64,000 bases of DNA, taken from ECT2AJA-110-A sp035399845 (GTDB lineage: Bacteria; Planctomycetota; Phycisphaerae; UBA1845; UTPLA1). This document shows positions 1 through 8,886 of the stretch, in pieces. Below the pieces are notes generated by a model. That model did no database searches. It was not told the DNA's origin and saw only the letters and a program-made list of their open reading frames with translations. The number at the start of each line of letters is the position of its first letter. The first letter of the stretch is position 1. Made by a program: the position numbers and the translations under genes. The stretch lies in assembly GCA_035399845.1 (NCBI GenBank), contig DAOPJV010000001.1:1-64000 (forward strand), given 5' to 3'.

Positions 1-48
1 ATCCAACGCTACTTGAGAACGCTGGCCTGATGGGTTTTCAGACGGAGC

Positions 49-644
49 CTAGCGTCGCGCTGGCTTGTAACGCACTTTCAGTGCTCGGGTCGTTAACCGA
101 TTGCATACCCAGGGCTGCGGGCGCCCGCTTCGCGGGCCGCCCTTGCCCTGGGCTCTGGCTGTTGCACGCCTTCAGCGTGCTGACGACTGTTGGGTCATCT
201 GTGCGCCAGGGGCTTCATTGCGCGACGCATCGCGTTCCTGATCAGATTCGCGCGGCGGGTGTCATGCTGATGCTCGCCGTCGGCATGGATTTGTAGGGCG
301 GGTTTCCCCCGCCTTCCCTGATGTCGGGCGCCCGGCCTACGCCAAAAGACAAGCATGCGGAAGTCGCACAAATGCTGGGCGCCATGCTCACCCCCCAGAA
401 GACAAGCATGAGAAGTCGCGCGAGTGTTCCGAGCCGCGACCGTGAGGGAGTCGGTCGCGCGGCGTCGACATGACGAGCGAGTTTGTGCTGCGTGCGCCTG
501 CGGGCAAGCGACCAGTGGCGCCCTTCGTCGCCCCATTCGGGGCGAATTCAGGATGGGGACACGGCGACCACGGGTTGCGCTGCGACCACTTCGTGGTCTG
601 CGCTTCACCCGTGGCTACGTTCCTTCGCTCCTTCGGAGCGAGCG
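49..644 (+). repeat. 596-bp direct repeat, copy 1
   Basis: The block recurs at 2343-2938 with no insertion or deletion and about nine substitutions counted by eye (offset 2294). It carries two hairpins: 431-460 (arms CGCGACCG and CGGTCGCG) and 568-614 (arms CCACGGGT and ACCCGTGG), both of which occur elsewhere in the window. The short ORFs across it look like chance reading of repeats, so I see no gene in 1-647. The two copies bracket the fused PEP-CTERM gene. Confidence 0.9.
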
Positions 645-647
645 TTG

Positions 648-2060
648 TCAGGATCGCCGTCGGCGGAAGGCTGCGAGTCCGATGATGGCCATGAGCAAAC
701 TCGATGCCGCGGGTTCAGGAACGGCAATGAGCTGAAAGGCGTTATCCGCATCCAGCACCGATTCGAACCATCCGTTGCTGGCGGAGTTATTCACCGCCAG
801 ACTGATTGGCGCCGCTCCTCCGGAGAATTCCCAGCGAAAGAAGGTGTCGATGTCGCCAATCTGAATGATCTCCAGCCAGTACGGCGCGTCGGCGGCCAGC
901 GTAATTGGGGAAGTGAAATCGACTTTGTAGACGTACTCATCCGGATCAACGCCCACAAACACAGTTTCACCTGTCGCACTCCGATCTGGCGTATCCACAG
1001 TCTGCTCGAACACGATCTGCGACTCGTCGGGAAGACCGTCTCCGGATCGAGCGCCGTAGAACCGAATCCGAAACGTCTCCTGCGCCGGCGGGTTGTCCTG
1101 ATCGTAAAAACCCCACCAGCGGAGTTGTCCCAATGCGACGGCGCTGTCGAAACGCACGTCATCGGCCACCCGCTGAAAAACTGACTGTCCGAACATGTCG
1201 CGAAAGAGAGTGTCGGAGGCCCCACCTCCGACTCGGCTCGGCTGTCGATCGAACACGATCAGATCATCCAAATCGCCGGGACCAGCCAATGCGATTGGCG
1301 GGGAAATCGTCATCACGAGTACACAGGTAATCATCGCGTTGCGTAATCTCATGTGGCCGCCTCGCTTTCGACGTAGCGTCGCGATCCCGACGATAAGGAT
1401 CACCAGGACGGATGCCCGTGGTTCCGGTACGACCGACAACTGGAACGCAACGTTCGCGTTGATACTTGTTGTTGCCCAATTTGGCGCGTTGACATTGTTG
1501 AATGCGAAATTCGAGTTTCCGGATGCCAGGGACACTTCCCAGCTGAAACTGGTGGAAAGATCACCGATCTGTAAGATCTCAAGCCAATACGTGGTCTGCT
1601 CATTCAACAACACTTGAGAGCTGAGTTCGGCAAGATACTGGAATTCCCTTGGGTCTTCGCCCGCGAAAATTCGTCGCCCGGTCGCCGTGCGATTCGGCGT
1701 ATCAAGGATCTGTTCGAATACGATGTTGTCCTCGTCCGGCAGACCATCCCCCGGTCGGGCTTCGTAGAATCGAAGTCGAAACGTCTCGTTCGCGGGCGGG
1801 TTGTCCAACTCATAGTAGCCCCACCACGTCACATGGCTGATGGGCGCGGTTGAACTCAGGACAAAGTCGTCCGCCACTCGTTGCGATACCGACTGGCCGA
1901 AGATGTTCTCGAATTCCGTATCCGACGCTGCGCCGCCGGTGTTGAGCGGCGGCTGATCCACAACGATCAGATCATCCATATCGCCGGGACCGGCCGTTGC
2001 GAGTCGGGGCGCGAACGCCGTTATCATCACCGCGATAAACAGGGGATTGCGAATCACCAT
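648..2060 (-). CDS. In-frame fusion of two tandem PEP-CTERM secreted proteins
   Basis: The 470-residue product is a duplicated protein. Residues 1-236 have a signal peptide ending near LATA, a GPGDMDDLIV start to the mature part, a beta-rich domain and a complete PEP-CTERM tail (VVPEP, hydrophobic stretch, LRRKRGG). At Met237 (base 1352) a second signal peptide begins, followed by a diverged copy of the same domain (GPGDLDDLIV) and a second tail (VPEP, hydrophobic stretch, RRRRS). PEP-CTERM tails are recognised by exosortase and removed, so the internal one is anomalous. No stop codon lies between the halves; one CGA just before Met237 is a single change from TGA. I chose the start at 2060 because it begins the signal peptide; the frame stays open to 2126. 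The second half may also be translated separately from 1352, as GAGGCGG precedes it. Function unknown. Confidence 0.85.
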   Translation of the reverse strand: MVIRNPLFIAVMITAFAPRLATAGPGDMDDLIVVDQPPLNTGGAASDTEFENIFGQSVSQRVADDFVLSSTAPISHVTWWGYYELDNPPANETFRLRFYEARPGDGLPDEDNIVFEQILDTPNRTATGRRIFAGEDPREFQYLAELSSQVLLNEQTTYWLEILQIGDLSTSFSWEVSLASGNSNFAFNNVNAPNWATTSINANVAFQLSVVPEPRASVLVILIVGIATLRRKRGGHMRLRNAMITCVLVMTISPPIALAGPGDLDDLIVFDRQPSRVGGGASDTLFRDMFGQSVFQRVADDVRFDSAVALGQLRWWGFYDQDNPPAQETFRIRFYGARSGDGLPDESQIVFEQTVDTPDRSATGETVFVGVDPDEYVYKVDFTSPITLAADAPYWLEIIQIGDIDTFFRWEFSGGAAPISLAVNNSASNGWFESVLDADNAFQLIAVPEPAASSLLMAIIGLAAFRRRRS

Positions 2061-2272
2061 GTCCGGCCCCAATGGGGGGCGCCTTTCTCCGGGGCCCCTC
2101 CGCCCGATACCACTGATGCTATCCAACCTCCGGACGCACAGTCAACAAACTTTGGATTGCCTGGATTTGACAATTCTGCTGGAAACGACCTCCCGCTCAT
2201 CACGTCCGATACTCACACAAGTGGTCGCCGCCGACATCCAACGTCGACATGGAGAAGTCGCGCAAACATTCC

Positions 2273-2302
2273 GAGCCGCGACCGTGAGGGAGTCGGTCGC
2301 GC
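2273..2302 (+). repeat. Dispersed hairpin, GCGACCG family
   Basis: Palindrome with arms CGCGACCG and CGGTCGCG around a GAGGGAG-type loop. The same 30-bp unit lies inside both 596-bp repeats (431-460 and 2725-2754), at 37906-37935, and in opposite orientation at 43564-43593, 43906-43935 and 45228-45257. All copies are intergenic, as expected of REP-like elements. Confidence 0.85.
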
Positions 2303-2342
2303 GGCGTCGCCATGACGAGCGAGGTTGTTGCGCGGGCGCCCG

Positions 2343-2938
2343 CTAGCGTCGCGCTGGCTTGTAACGCACTTTCAGTGCTCGGGTCGTTAACCGATCGCAT
2401 ACCCAGGGCTGCGGGCGCCCGCTTCGCGGGCCGCCCTTGCCCTGGGCTCTGGCTGTTGCACGCCTTCAGCGTGCTGACGACTGTTGGGTCATCTGTGCGC
2501 CAGGGGCTTCATTGCGCGACGCATCGCGTTCCTGATCAGATTCGCGCGGCGGGTGTCATGCTGATGCTCGCCGTCGGCATGGATTTGTAGGGCGGGTTTC
2601 CCCCGCCTTCCCTGATGTCGGGCGCCCGGCCTACGCCAAAAGACAAGCATGCGGAAGTCGCACAAATGCTGGGCGCCATGCTCACCCCCCAGAAGACAAG
2701 CATGAGAAGCCGCGCGAGTGTTCCGAGCCGCGACCGTGAGGGAGTCGGTCGCGCGGCGTCGCCATGACGAGCGAGTTTGTGCTGCGTGCGCCTGCGGGCA
2801 AGCGACCGTTGGCGCCCTTCGTCGCCCCATTCGGGGCGAATTCAGGATGGGGACGCGGCGACCACGGGTTGCGCTGCGACCACTTCGTGGCCTGCGCTTT
2901 ACCCGTGGCTACGTTGCTTCGCTCCTTCGGAGCGAGCG
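2343..2938 (+). repeat. 596-bp direct repeat, copy 2
   Basis: Second copy of the 49-644 block, about 98% identical and collinear, including both hairpins (2725-2754 and 2862-2908). The spacer 2061-2980 otherwise holds only the extra hairpin at 2273-2302. I see no gene in it. Confidence 0.9.
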
Positions 2939-2980
2939 GCGCGGCAACCGATCGTTCGCGTATTGGGAATTGGGAGGCGC

Positions 2981-3316
2981 CTACCGAAGCGAAATCGCGC
3001 GCCCCTGATACGTCACACTGCATGATCGCAGGAAGTCGAGTCCATCGATGGCCGCCATCGTCGTGACAATCTCCGCGACATCCGCATCTCTGAATCGTTC
3101 GTGATAGCGAATCTCGAATCGTTCCCGCGTGACCATGGCGGCCATGGCGCCGCCTTTGTAGTTGTCGGCATAGGAGACGCCGGGCGCCTTCTGGTCGCGA
3201 TGCTGCAGTTGCGCCGGGAAGAAGATGGCGCCATTGCGATTGAAGACGCATTTGGCCTCGAAGCCCTCGCCGGTCTCGAGGAGCTGACGTATGTGTTCGA
3301 TTCCAGTGATTTGCAT
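2981..3316 (-). CDS. Small conserved-looking protein of unknown function
   Basis: A 111-residue soluble protein without signal peptide or membrane segment, with a balanced composition and a pattern of alternating strands and helices; the C-terminal half contains a helix-like TTMAAIDGLDFLR stretch. I do not recognise the family. The start at 3316 is the only Met that keeps the whole domain, but no strong ribosome binding site precedes it. It ends 43 bases from the 596-bp repeat and is divergent from the zinc-ribbon membrane gene at 3430, so the two may share the 113-base spacer for control. It is kept as real because its composition is protein-like and no better ORF overlaps it. Confidence 0.6.
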   Translation of the reverse strand: MQITGIEHIRQLLETGEGFEAKCVFNRNGAIFFPAQLQHRDQKAPGVSYADNYKGGAMAAMVTRERFEIRYHERFRDADVAEIVTTMAAIDGLDFLRSCSVTYQGRAISLR

Positions 3317-3429
3317 CGTGTCGTGGCCCGGCTGCAGGCGCGCCGCGGATCCGGATTTGTGAACTGCGGCGTGTGTTGGTTATATTGTCCATTCTCGGGG
3401 GAAGTCAATCGGCGGAGTGAACTTGTTCC

Positions 3430-4734
3430 GTGATCAATCTCAGCTTCATCCTGATCCTCATCGCCGTGATCGTGGGCCTTCAGTTTGTTGTGGAAGGCCT
3501 GCGGGGCCGGCGCATCGGCGACATGCGCGTCTGCAACCAATGCGGGTACATCCTCGTCGAGGGTGAAGCGGCGGCTCGCTGTTCCGAATGCGGGATGAAT
3601 CTCGAAGGCCAGCCCGTCGTCCTCGGCCAGCGACATCGTCGGCGGCGATGGGTGGTTGTTGGCGCGGTTCTGGTCAGCGCAGGCATGTTCACCGTGATTC
3701 GCCCCCTCATTGGTCGCCATATCAGCGGCTACCTGCCGCTCCGCGTCCTGTCGTGGATGTCCGCCCAGGGGGATCTGGGCGTCATGGCCGAGATCACGGG
3801 GCGCATCCGCAGTGGCGCGCTGGACGCGGACGATCATCGACGACTGGCTGAGCGGGCGCTGCGGATCCAGGTGGATGATTCGGCGCAGAAGCACGCTCGC
3901 TACGATTGGATCGAGCTGCTGGAAACGATGGATGTCAGCGCCCTTCTGACGAAGGAAGAGCGGGAGCAATATTACGATCAATGCGTCCGAAACCTCGTTG
4001 TCGGCGCGCCTCAGACAATGATGTCGACACAGTTGCTCAGTTTCGATATCACCTTCGACGGCGCGACGGCGGCCGGCGGTCTTCATCTGAGAGTCGCAAG
4101 ACCACTGATCCTGATTGATGGCGATGTGGTCGATGAGGAAGCCATTGATATCAATCCGGGCAGCCACGTCGGCGTTTCTCGCGAGAATGCGTCCATTACA
4201 GTGGACAATCCGCTGACGACGGGAAAGCGCCATGTGGAGTTCTCCGGACAACTGAACCTCTGTCGCGGAAAAGTTGTTATCAGGTCCTGGAAGCTCGAAC
4301 ACGTCGTGGACATCGTTGTCGAGGATCACGCGTGGAGTCGACTCGCCGAGGAATCGGAGGAGATCGACAAGGCGCTGGGCGAGGCGCTTCGGCCGAATGT
4401 AAGTGAGCCTGATGCGACAACAAATCGCGGGAGGCGTCGCCACGACCGGAACAGGGTCTTCTTTTTCGTGTGGCCCGAACTGCCCGTCACGATCGCCTTC
4501 GACATCTTCGTGATGACAAAGGATGGCGAGGTCCACATCGGCGCCATTTCGGGTCGCAAGGGCGACAGGAAGGTGGATCGAACCTGGATGCGCGACGCGG
4601 AATCCTCGTTTGCGATTCAGGAGGTCGATGTTGTCCTGCGTCCGAGCCTGGAGATCGCGCGGCGCAAGGGCTACGCGGAGATTTACCCCAAGGAGCTCCG
4701 ATTCCCGAAGCTGAGGCTGGGTCGGAGGGACTGA
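3430..4734 (+). CDS. Membrane protein with N-terminal zinc ribbon
   Basis: 434 residues. A membrane helix lies at about residues 4-20, then a four-cysteine zinc ribbon at about 34-55 (CNQCGY ... CSECG), a basic stretch and a second membrane helix at about 73-90. The remaining 340 residues form a soluble domain I cannot assign. The start is GTG at 3430, preceded by GGAGTGA. The CxxCGY/CSECG type of ribbon is common in small planctomycete membrane proteins and recurs in this window at 22539-24654 and 38315-38866. No enzymatic motif is visible. It is transcribed towards the propeller gene at 4867 but is separated from it by 132 bases. Confidence 0.75.
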   Translation: MINLSFILILIAVIVGLQFVVEGLRGRRIGDMRVCNQCGYILVEGEAAARCSECGMNLEGQPVVLGQRHRRRRWVVVGAVLVSAGMFTVIRPLIGRHISGYLPLRVLSWMSAQGDLGVMAEITGRIRSGALDADDHRRLAERALRIQVDDSAQKHARYDWIELLETMDVSALLTKEEREQYYDQCVRNLVVGAPQTMMSTQLLSFDITFDGATAAGGLHLRVARPLILIDGDVVDEEAIDINPGSHVGVSRENASITVDNPLTTGKRHVEFSGQLNLCRGKVVIRSWKLEHVVDIVVEDHAWSRLAEESEEIDKALGEALRPNVSEPDATTNRGRRRHDRNRVFFFVWPELPVTIAFDIFVMTKDGEVHIGAISGRKGDRKVDRTWMRDAESSFAIQEVDVVLRPSLEIARRKGYAEIYPKELRFPKLRLGRRD

Positions 4735-4866
4735 TCGGCGGCGGGACGCGACGCCGGGGCCCACTGAGTCCATCCACGCTGTTTCCCCGCAAGCATTCGC
4801 CCATCGAGCGGACTATCATTGCGGAAAACCGGGCCGGTTCACGTGAACCTGACAGGAGCCTCCGCT

Positions 4867-6234
4867 ATGCGCCATCTCGCTTTTCGCCGACGGATCCACC
4901 TTCTGACTGCGCTTGTCGTGGCCGGTCTCGCCACGACAGCCTTTGCCGATGACTGGCCCCAGTGGATGGGGCCCACGCGCGACGGTGTCTACCGGGAGAC
5001 GGGCATCGTCGATCGCATGCCGGATGGCGGGCTGCCCGTGAAGTGGCGGGCGCCACTGGCGGGCGGATACAGCGGTCCCGCCGTGGCGAAGGGGCGCGTC
5101 TATGTCATGGACTACGTCCTGAAGTCCGGCAAGGTCGTGAACGAGCCGCAACAGAAGGTGGATCTCGACGGCATGGAGCGCGTCCTCTGCATGGATGCGA
5201 AGACTGGTAAGACGATCTGGACCCACGAGTATCCCTGCGCCTACAAGATCAGCTATCCGGGTGGGCCTCGCTGCACGCCCACAGTCGTCGATGACAAGGT
5301 CGTGACGCTTGGCGCCCAGGGAGATCTGCGTGTGCTGTCGGCGAAAGACGGCGGCGTCATCTGGGCGAAGAGCCTGCCGAAGGACATGAACGCGCCTGTA
5401 CCGCTCTGGGGCTTCGCGGGGCATCCGCTTGTGGAGGCCGGCGTCGTCTTTGTCGTCGTCGGCGGCGAGAACCAGGCCGTCGCCGCGTTCGATCTGAACA
5501 CGGGCGCCGTGAAGTGGAAGGCGCTCAGCTGCAGTGACGCGGGCTATTGTCCGCCCGTCATGATTGAGGCGGGTGGCGCCAAACAGCTCGTTGTCTGGCA
5601 TCCGGAGGAGGTCGCGTCGCTCGATCCGAAGAACGGAAATGTCCATTGGACGCTTCCGCTGAAGCCGGACTTCGGCATGTCCGTTGGGCGACCTCAGCGC
5701 AAGGGAAACAAGCTGTTCATCGCGGGCGTGATGCGGACCAGCGTCATGCTGGAGCTCGACGACAGGCGGCCCGCCGTGAAGGAGCTCTGGCGCGGCGCGA
5801 CACCGCGATCGCTCTATCCAGGCAACGTGACGAACATGTGGGGCGACGGCGTGATCTTCGGCTGCGATCACGGCGACGGCTGCCTGATGGCGATCGACGC
5901 GAGCAATGGGAATCGGCTCTGGGAGACTTTCGAGCCCGTGCGTCCCGATGAGAAGCGACGCATCCGCGCGGGTTCCGCCTTTCTGACACAACTTGGCGCG
6001 TCGGACGGGTACTTTCTGTTCGGTGAAACGGGCGAGCTCTCGATGGCGACGCTCGATCGCGCCGGCTACCACGCGCGAGGCCACATGCATGTCCTTGAGC
6101 CAACGACCAGCGCCTTCGGTCGCGACGTTGTCTGGAGCTATCCCGCGTACGCCGATCGGACAATCTTCGTGCGAAATGACAAGGAAATCGTCGCGCTGGA
6201 TATTGCGAGCCGGTCCACGGCGTCGCGGCGCTGA
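4867..6234 (+). CDS. Exported PQQ-like beta-propeller protein
   Basis: 455 residues with a signal peptide (basic start, hydrophobic core, cleavage after AFA near residue 27). The mature part opens with DWPQWMGPTRDG, the WPQW-GP-RDG signature typical of planctomycete outer-membrane or periplasmic PQQ-like repeat proteins, and continues with repeated blades of the type MDAKTGKTIWTH, LNTGAVKWKA and DPKNGNVHW. The family builds an eight-bladed propeller; most such proteins do not bind PQQ and act as scaffolds in the envelope. The start at 4867 was preferred over upstream Met codons because it begins the signal peptide and follows AGGAGCC. Substrate or partner unknown. Confidence 0.88.
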   Translation: MRHLAFRRRIHLLTALVVAGLATTAFADDWPQWMGPTRDGVYRETGIVDRMPDGGLPVKWRAPLAGGYSGPAVAKGRVYVMDYVLKSGKVVNEPQQKVDLDGMERVLCMDAKTGKTIWTHEYPCAYKISYPGGPRCTPTVVDDKVVTLGAQGDLRVLSAKDGGVIWAKSLPKDMNAPVPLWGFAGHPLVEAGVVFVVVGGENQAVAAFDLNTGAVKWKALSCSDAGYCPPVMIEAGGAKQLVVWHPEEVASLDPKNGNVHWTLPLKPDFGMSVGRPQRKGNKLFIAGVMRTSVMLELDDRRPAVKELWRGATPRSLYPGNVTNMWGDGVIFGCDHGDGCLMAIDASNGNRLWETFEPVRPDEKRRIRAGSAFLTQLGASDGYFLFGETGELSMATLDRAGYHARGHMHVLEPTTSAFGRDVVWSYPAYADRTIFVRNDKEIVALDIASRSTASRR

Positions 6235-6411
6235 CGAGGCCGGCAAAATTCCTTCAGCGATCGGGTGAGAGGGCGTCGTCGCGTGCGTTTACGTGATTGC
6301 GAGCCTCGGGATCCAAACGAAAAACTGACGCAACGTCGGGCGCCAATGGCGTCGGCGGGGCGTTCTTTTCGTTGGCCCGGAACCCAACCCCTGTTCTGAA
6401 GGAAGTTCTCG

Positions 6412-7860
6412 ATGCTCAACCCCTCGAACTGTCGCCCCTGGCGGGCGACCGCCATCGCCACGGCAACGATCGGCGTCGCGCTGACGTGTGGCGTGGCTGT
6501 CGCGCAGAACCGGTACCACGCGAAGAATGTCGGCGCCTTTGGCACGGGCGAATACACGCAGGCGAACGCGCTGAACAACGAAGGCGCTGTTGTCGGCCAT
6601 GGCCAGGTGTGTTTCCTTGTCACGGGGTATCGGCCCTTTCTCTGGACCTATGCGGACGGCATGCGTCCTCTGTATCCCCAGAACGACCTGGGTTTCGGCG
6701 TCAGCGCCACGCACATCAGTGACGACGGCGGCATCTTCGGCGGTTACATCGACGCGGGCGCCCCGACGCCCTGTTCCAGCGCTCAGATTCCGGCGCTCCC
6801 GTTCGGTTCAAAACAACGCAATGTCCTCTGGAATCGCGACGGCTTTGGTGTCGAGCAGTTGATTCCGGGGCTCGGCGGGCAGCTCGGTCTGCCGAACATC
6901 CAGACCTCCATCGGCGACACGAACGCGTTCGGCGATGTCGTCGGCGGATCCTATGACGGCGCCGACGCATTGAGCGGTGAATGGCGCGGCTACCTGTATT
7001 CGACCACGACGCAGACGCTGACGAATCTTGAGTTCGCCGCCGGTCCCGGCGTCACGGTTCGACAGGCGGTCGGCGTCAACAACGCGGGCGGGCTTCTCGC
7101 ACAGGCGACGACACTGGACGGCGAACGGATCGTCTACATCGACGCCGACGCGGTATCGCACATTCTTCCGAGGCTCTCGAACGATGTGGCGAGCGTGGAA
7201 CTGCCTCGGGCGGTCGCCCTGCGGGATGATGGAGAGGTTCTCGCCTGGTCGGAGAGGCTCGCGCCGACAGGGAGCCCGCCGCCATTGGATCAGCGTCTCG
7301 AATACGCGGGCTTGTATACGTGGCGCCCCCACGGCGGACTGACGGACCTCACGCCGACGCTGCCGCCGGACCGTCGAATTGTTCCCGCAGCGCTCGGCGC
7401 CGCGGGCGAGGTCCTGGCGATGGATGTGACACCTTCGAACTCCACGGATCCCGCCGACTACCTGCCGAGGCCGTACTTGTATGACGGGGCCGCGTGGCGT
7501 CGGCTCGATGAAATGACAACGCTCATCTATCCGGACGATCGCGTGGAGCTCTTCAACAAGACGTACTGGATTCTGAGGTCGATGAATGACGCCGGCCAGA
7601 TCCTGATCAACGTCAGGTTCGATGGCGACGAGATTCTCATGCCGTCCTTCCAGTCATTCGTGCTGACACCTTATCCGGCGCTCAACGGCGATATCAATCG
7701 CGACGGGACTGTCGATGGCGACGACATCGCATTGTTTGTCGAGGCGATCCAGGGCGCAGGGCGGACGCTGTGGCAGGAGGCGGCCGCCGACACGAACCGA
7801 GACAGCGAACTGACTGTCGAGGACATTCCGCCCATGATCAACGCGTTGCTGAGTCAGTGA
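6412..7860 (+). CDS. Secreted HAF-like repeat protein with C-terminal dockerin module
   Basis: 482 residues. Signal peptide at about 1-32 (cleavage after AVA). The body contains repeats resembling the HAF extracellular family: ALNNEGAVVGHGQ, PFLWTYADGMRPL, and similar units ending in N-x-x-G. The last 60 residues carry two calcium-loop motifs of dockerin type I (DINRDGTVDGDD and DTNRDSELTVED). Dockerins bind cohesins in cellulosomes, but in planctomycetes such loops are common at the end of surface proteins without known cohesin partners. GAAGGAAG precedes the ATG. It ends at a perfect bidirectional hairpin shared with the convergent lipoprotein gene. Confidence 0.85.
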   Translation: MLNPSNCRPWRATAIATATIGVALTCGVAVAQNRYHAKNVGAFGTGEYTQANALNNEGAVVGHGQVCFLVTGYRPFLWTYADGMRPLYPQNDLGFGVSATHISDDGGIFGGYIDAGAPTPCSSAQIPALPFGSKQRNVLWNRDGFGVEQLIPGLGGQLGLPNIQTSIGDTNAFGDVVGGSYDGADALSGEWRGYLYSTTTQTLTNLEFAAGPGVTVRQAVGVNNAGGLLAQATTLDGERIVYIDADAVSHILPRLSNDVASVELPRAVALRDDGEVLAWSERLAPTGSPPPLDQRLEYAGLYTWRPHGGLTDLTPTLPPDRRIVPAALGAAGEVLAMDVTPSNSTDPADYLPRPYLYDGAAWRRLDEMTTLIYPDDRVELFNKTYWILRSMNDAGQILINVRFDGDEILMPSFQSFVLTPYPALNGDINRDGTVDGDDIALFVEAIQGAGRTLWQEAAADTNRDSELTVEDIPPMINALLSQ

Positions 7861-7887
7861 CGTCGAGGGCGGCGAACCTGACACAAA

Positions 7888-7925
7888 GACGCCGCATTGC
7901 GAGCTTGTGCCCGCAATGCGGCGTC
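7888..7925. terminator. Bidirectional hairpin terminator
   Basis: A perfect 14-bp stem (GACGCCGCATTGCG and its complement, 7888-7901 and 7912-7925) with a 10-base loop sits between convergent genes ending at 7860 and 7962. There is no long T tract, but position and stem strength suggest termination of both transcripts. Confidence 0.8.
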
Positions 7926-7961
7926 GGCGCTGTCTCTGGTCTTGTCGCCCTTCAGGCGTCG

Positions 7962-8588
7962 TTATCGACGCGTCGGCGTTCTGAACGGGCTCGAGCTTTC
8001 ATCGTCGTCGTCATCCCCGGACTGACCCGTCGGCGTCGATTCCAGGTCGAGCGGCTGCGGTTCGATGACGAGTTCCGTCTGCCGAACGTTGTTCAGCGCG
8101 GACACGAGGTCATGACACTGGTCCACCTCGTTGTCCACGTCGAGAATCACGCGGATCGTGTAGGTTCCCGCCGGCAGACCGTCCTCGAGGACCACTTCGT
8201 CGTAGGCGCCGCTGGCGACGTTCAGGGGCGTCGCGTCGAGCAGGATCGACATGATCTCCTCGTCATCCTCCTCGATCGTGACGCGGACCCGGTATTCGCC
8301 CGTGGCGCCGAAGTAGTTCATGTTGGCGCCGCGTTCGAACTCCGCAAACCAGCGGATGTGGAACATCGTGTCCGCGTGGACGATGTGTGAGTCCTCCTGC
8401 GGGAATGGAATCTCGGCGATGAGCAGTGGACCGAGCTTGAGGTCGTTGCAGTCGATGGGTCCCACATCGCCCATCGGGTCGATCTGCGTCGGCGGTGTTT
8501 CGCATCCGGCGCCCGCGACCATCATCATCAGTCCCGCCGCCATCGCCCTGATCAGCTTCCGTTGTTTGTTGGCGTTGCCGCACATCAC
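7962..8588 (-). CDS. Putative lipoprotein
   Basis: 208 residues. The N-terminus is a lipoprotein signal: basic NKQRK, a Met-rich hydrophobic core and the lipobox VAGAGC, with Cys near residue 29 as the lipidation site. The mature domain looks beta-sandwich-like (alternating strands such as GEYRVRVTIEEDD and AGTYTIRVILD) and ends in a low-complexity acidic and polar tail with five consecutive Asp. The function is not recognisable; the fold suggests a cell-envelope protein with an Ig-like domain. It converges on the dockerin gene and shares its terminator. Confidence 0.75.
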   Translation of the reverse strand: MMCGNANKQRKLIRAMAAGLMMMVAGAGCETPPTQIDPMGDVGPIDCNDLKLGPLLIAEIPFPQEDSHIVHADTMFHIRWFAEFERGANMNYFGATGEYRVRVTIEEDDEEIMSILLDATPLNVASGAYDEVVLEDGLPAGTYTIRVILDVDNEVDQCHDLVSALNNVRQTELVIEPQPLDLESTPTGQSGDDDDDESSSPFRTPTRR

Positions 8589-8886
8589 TATCGTCTCCCG
8601 TCTGCAATCGCGCCCGAAGTTCTCGAGTCGATCGCGTCTTCATGGCGAGTTCGGGTAATGCAACGGGCGTGCCAGAGTCGGCGAACCGCCGTGGATTGCG
8701 GCCGAGCGGCGATTGGATCGTCACTGAGCGGGATGGGAATGTCTGAAGACTGGGGAATGGGCGAGAACTGGGGAACGGGAGGTGGGCAGGCCTCGAAATT
8801 GCCTGAAAAAAGAGCGATTTTCGCGTGACCCGCGGCGCAGTCGGTTACGTCTTCTCCCGGGGTCTGAGTTGTCGTGGGGCCGGCGA

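Noticed and set aside
30..608. ORFs on both strands in the 596-bp repeat
   Set aside because: They are Arg/Ala-rich readings of hairpin DNA; no domain, signal or start site.
8720..8800. GGGGAA-rich low-complexity stretch
   Set aside because: Short imperfect simple repeat in a 298-base spacer; no structure or coding signal.
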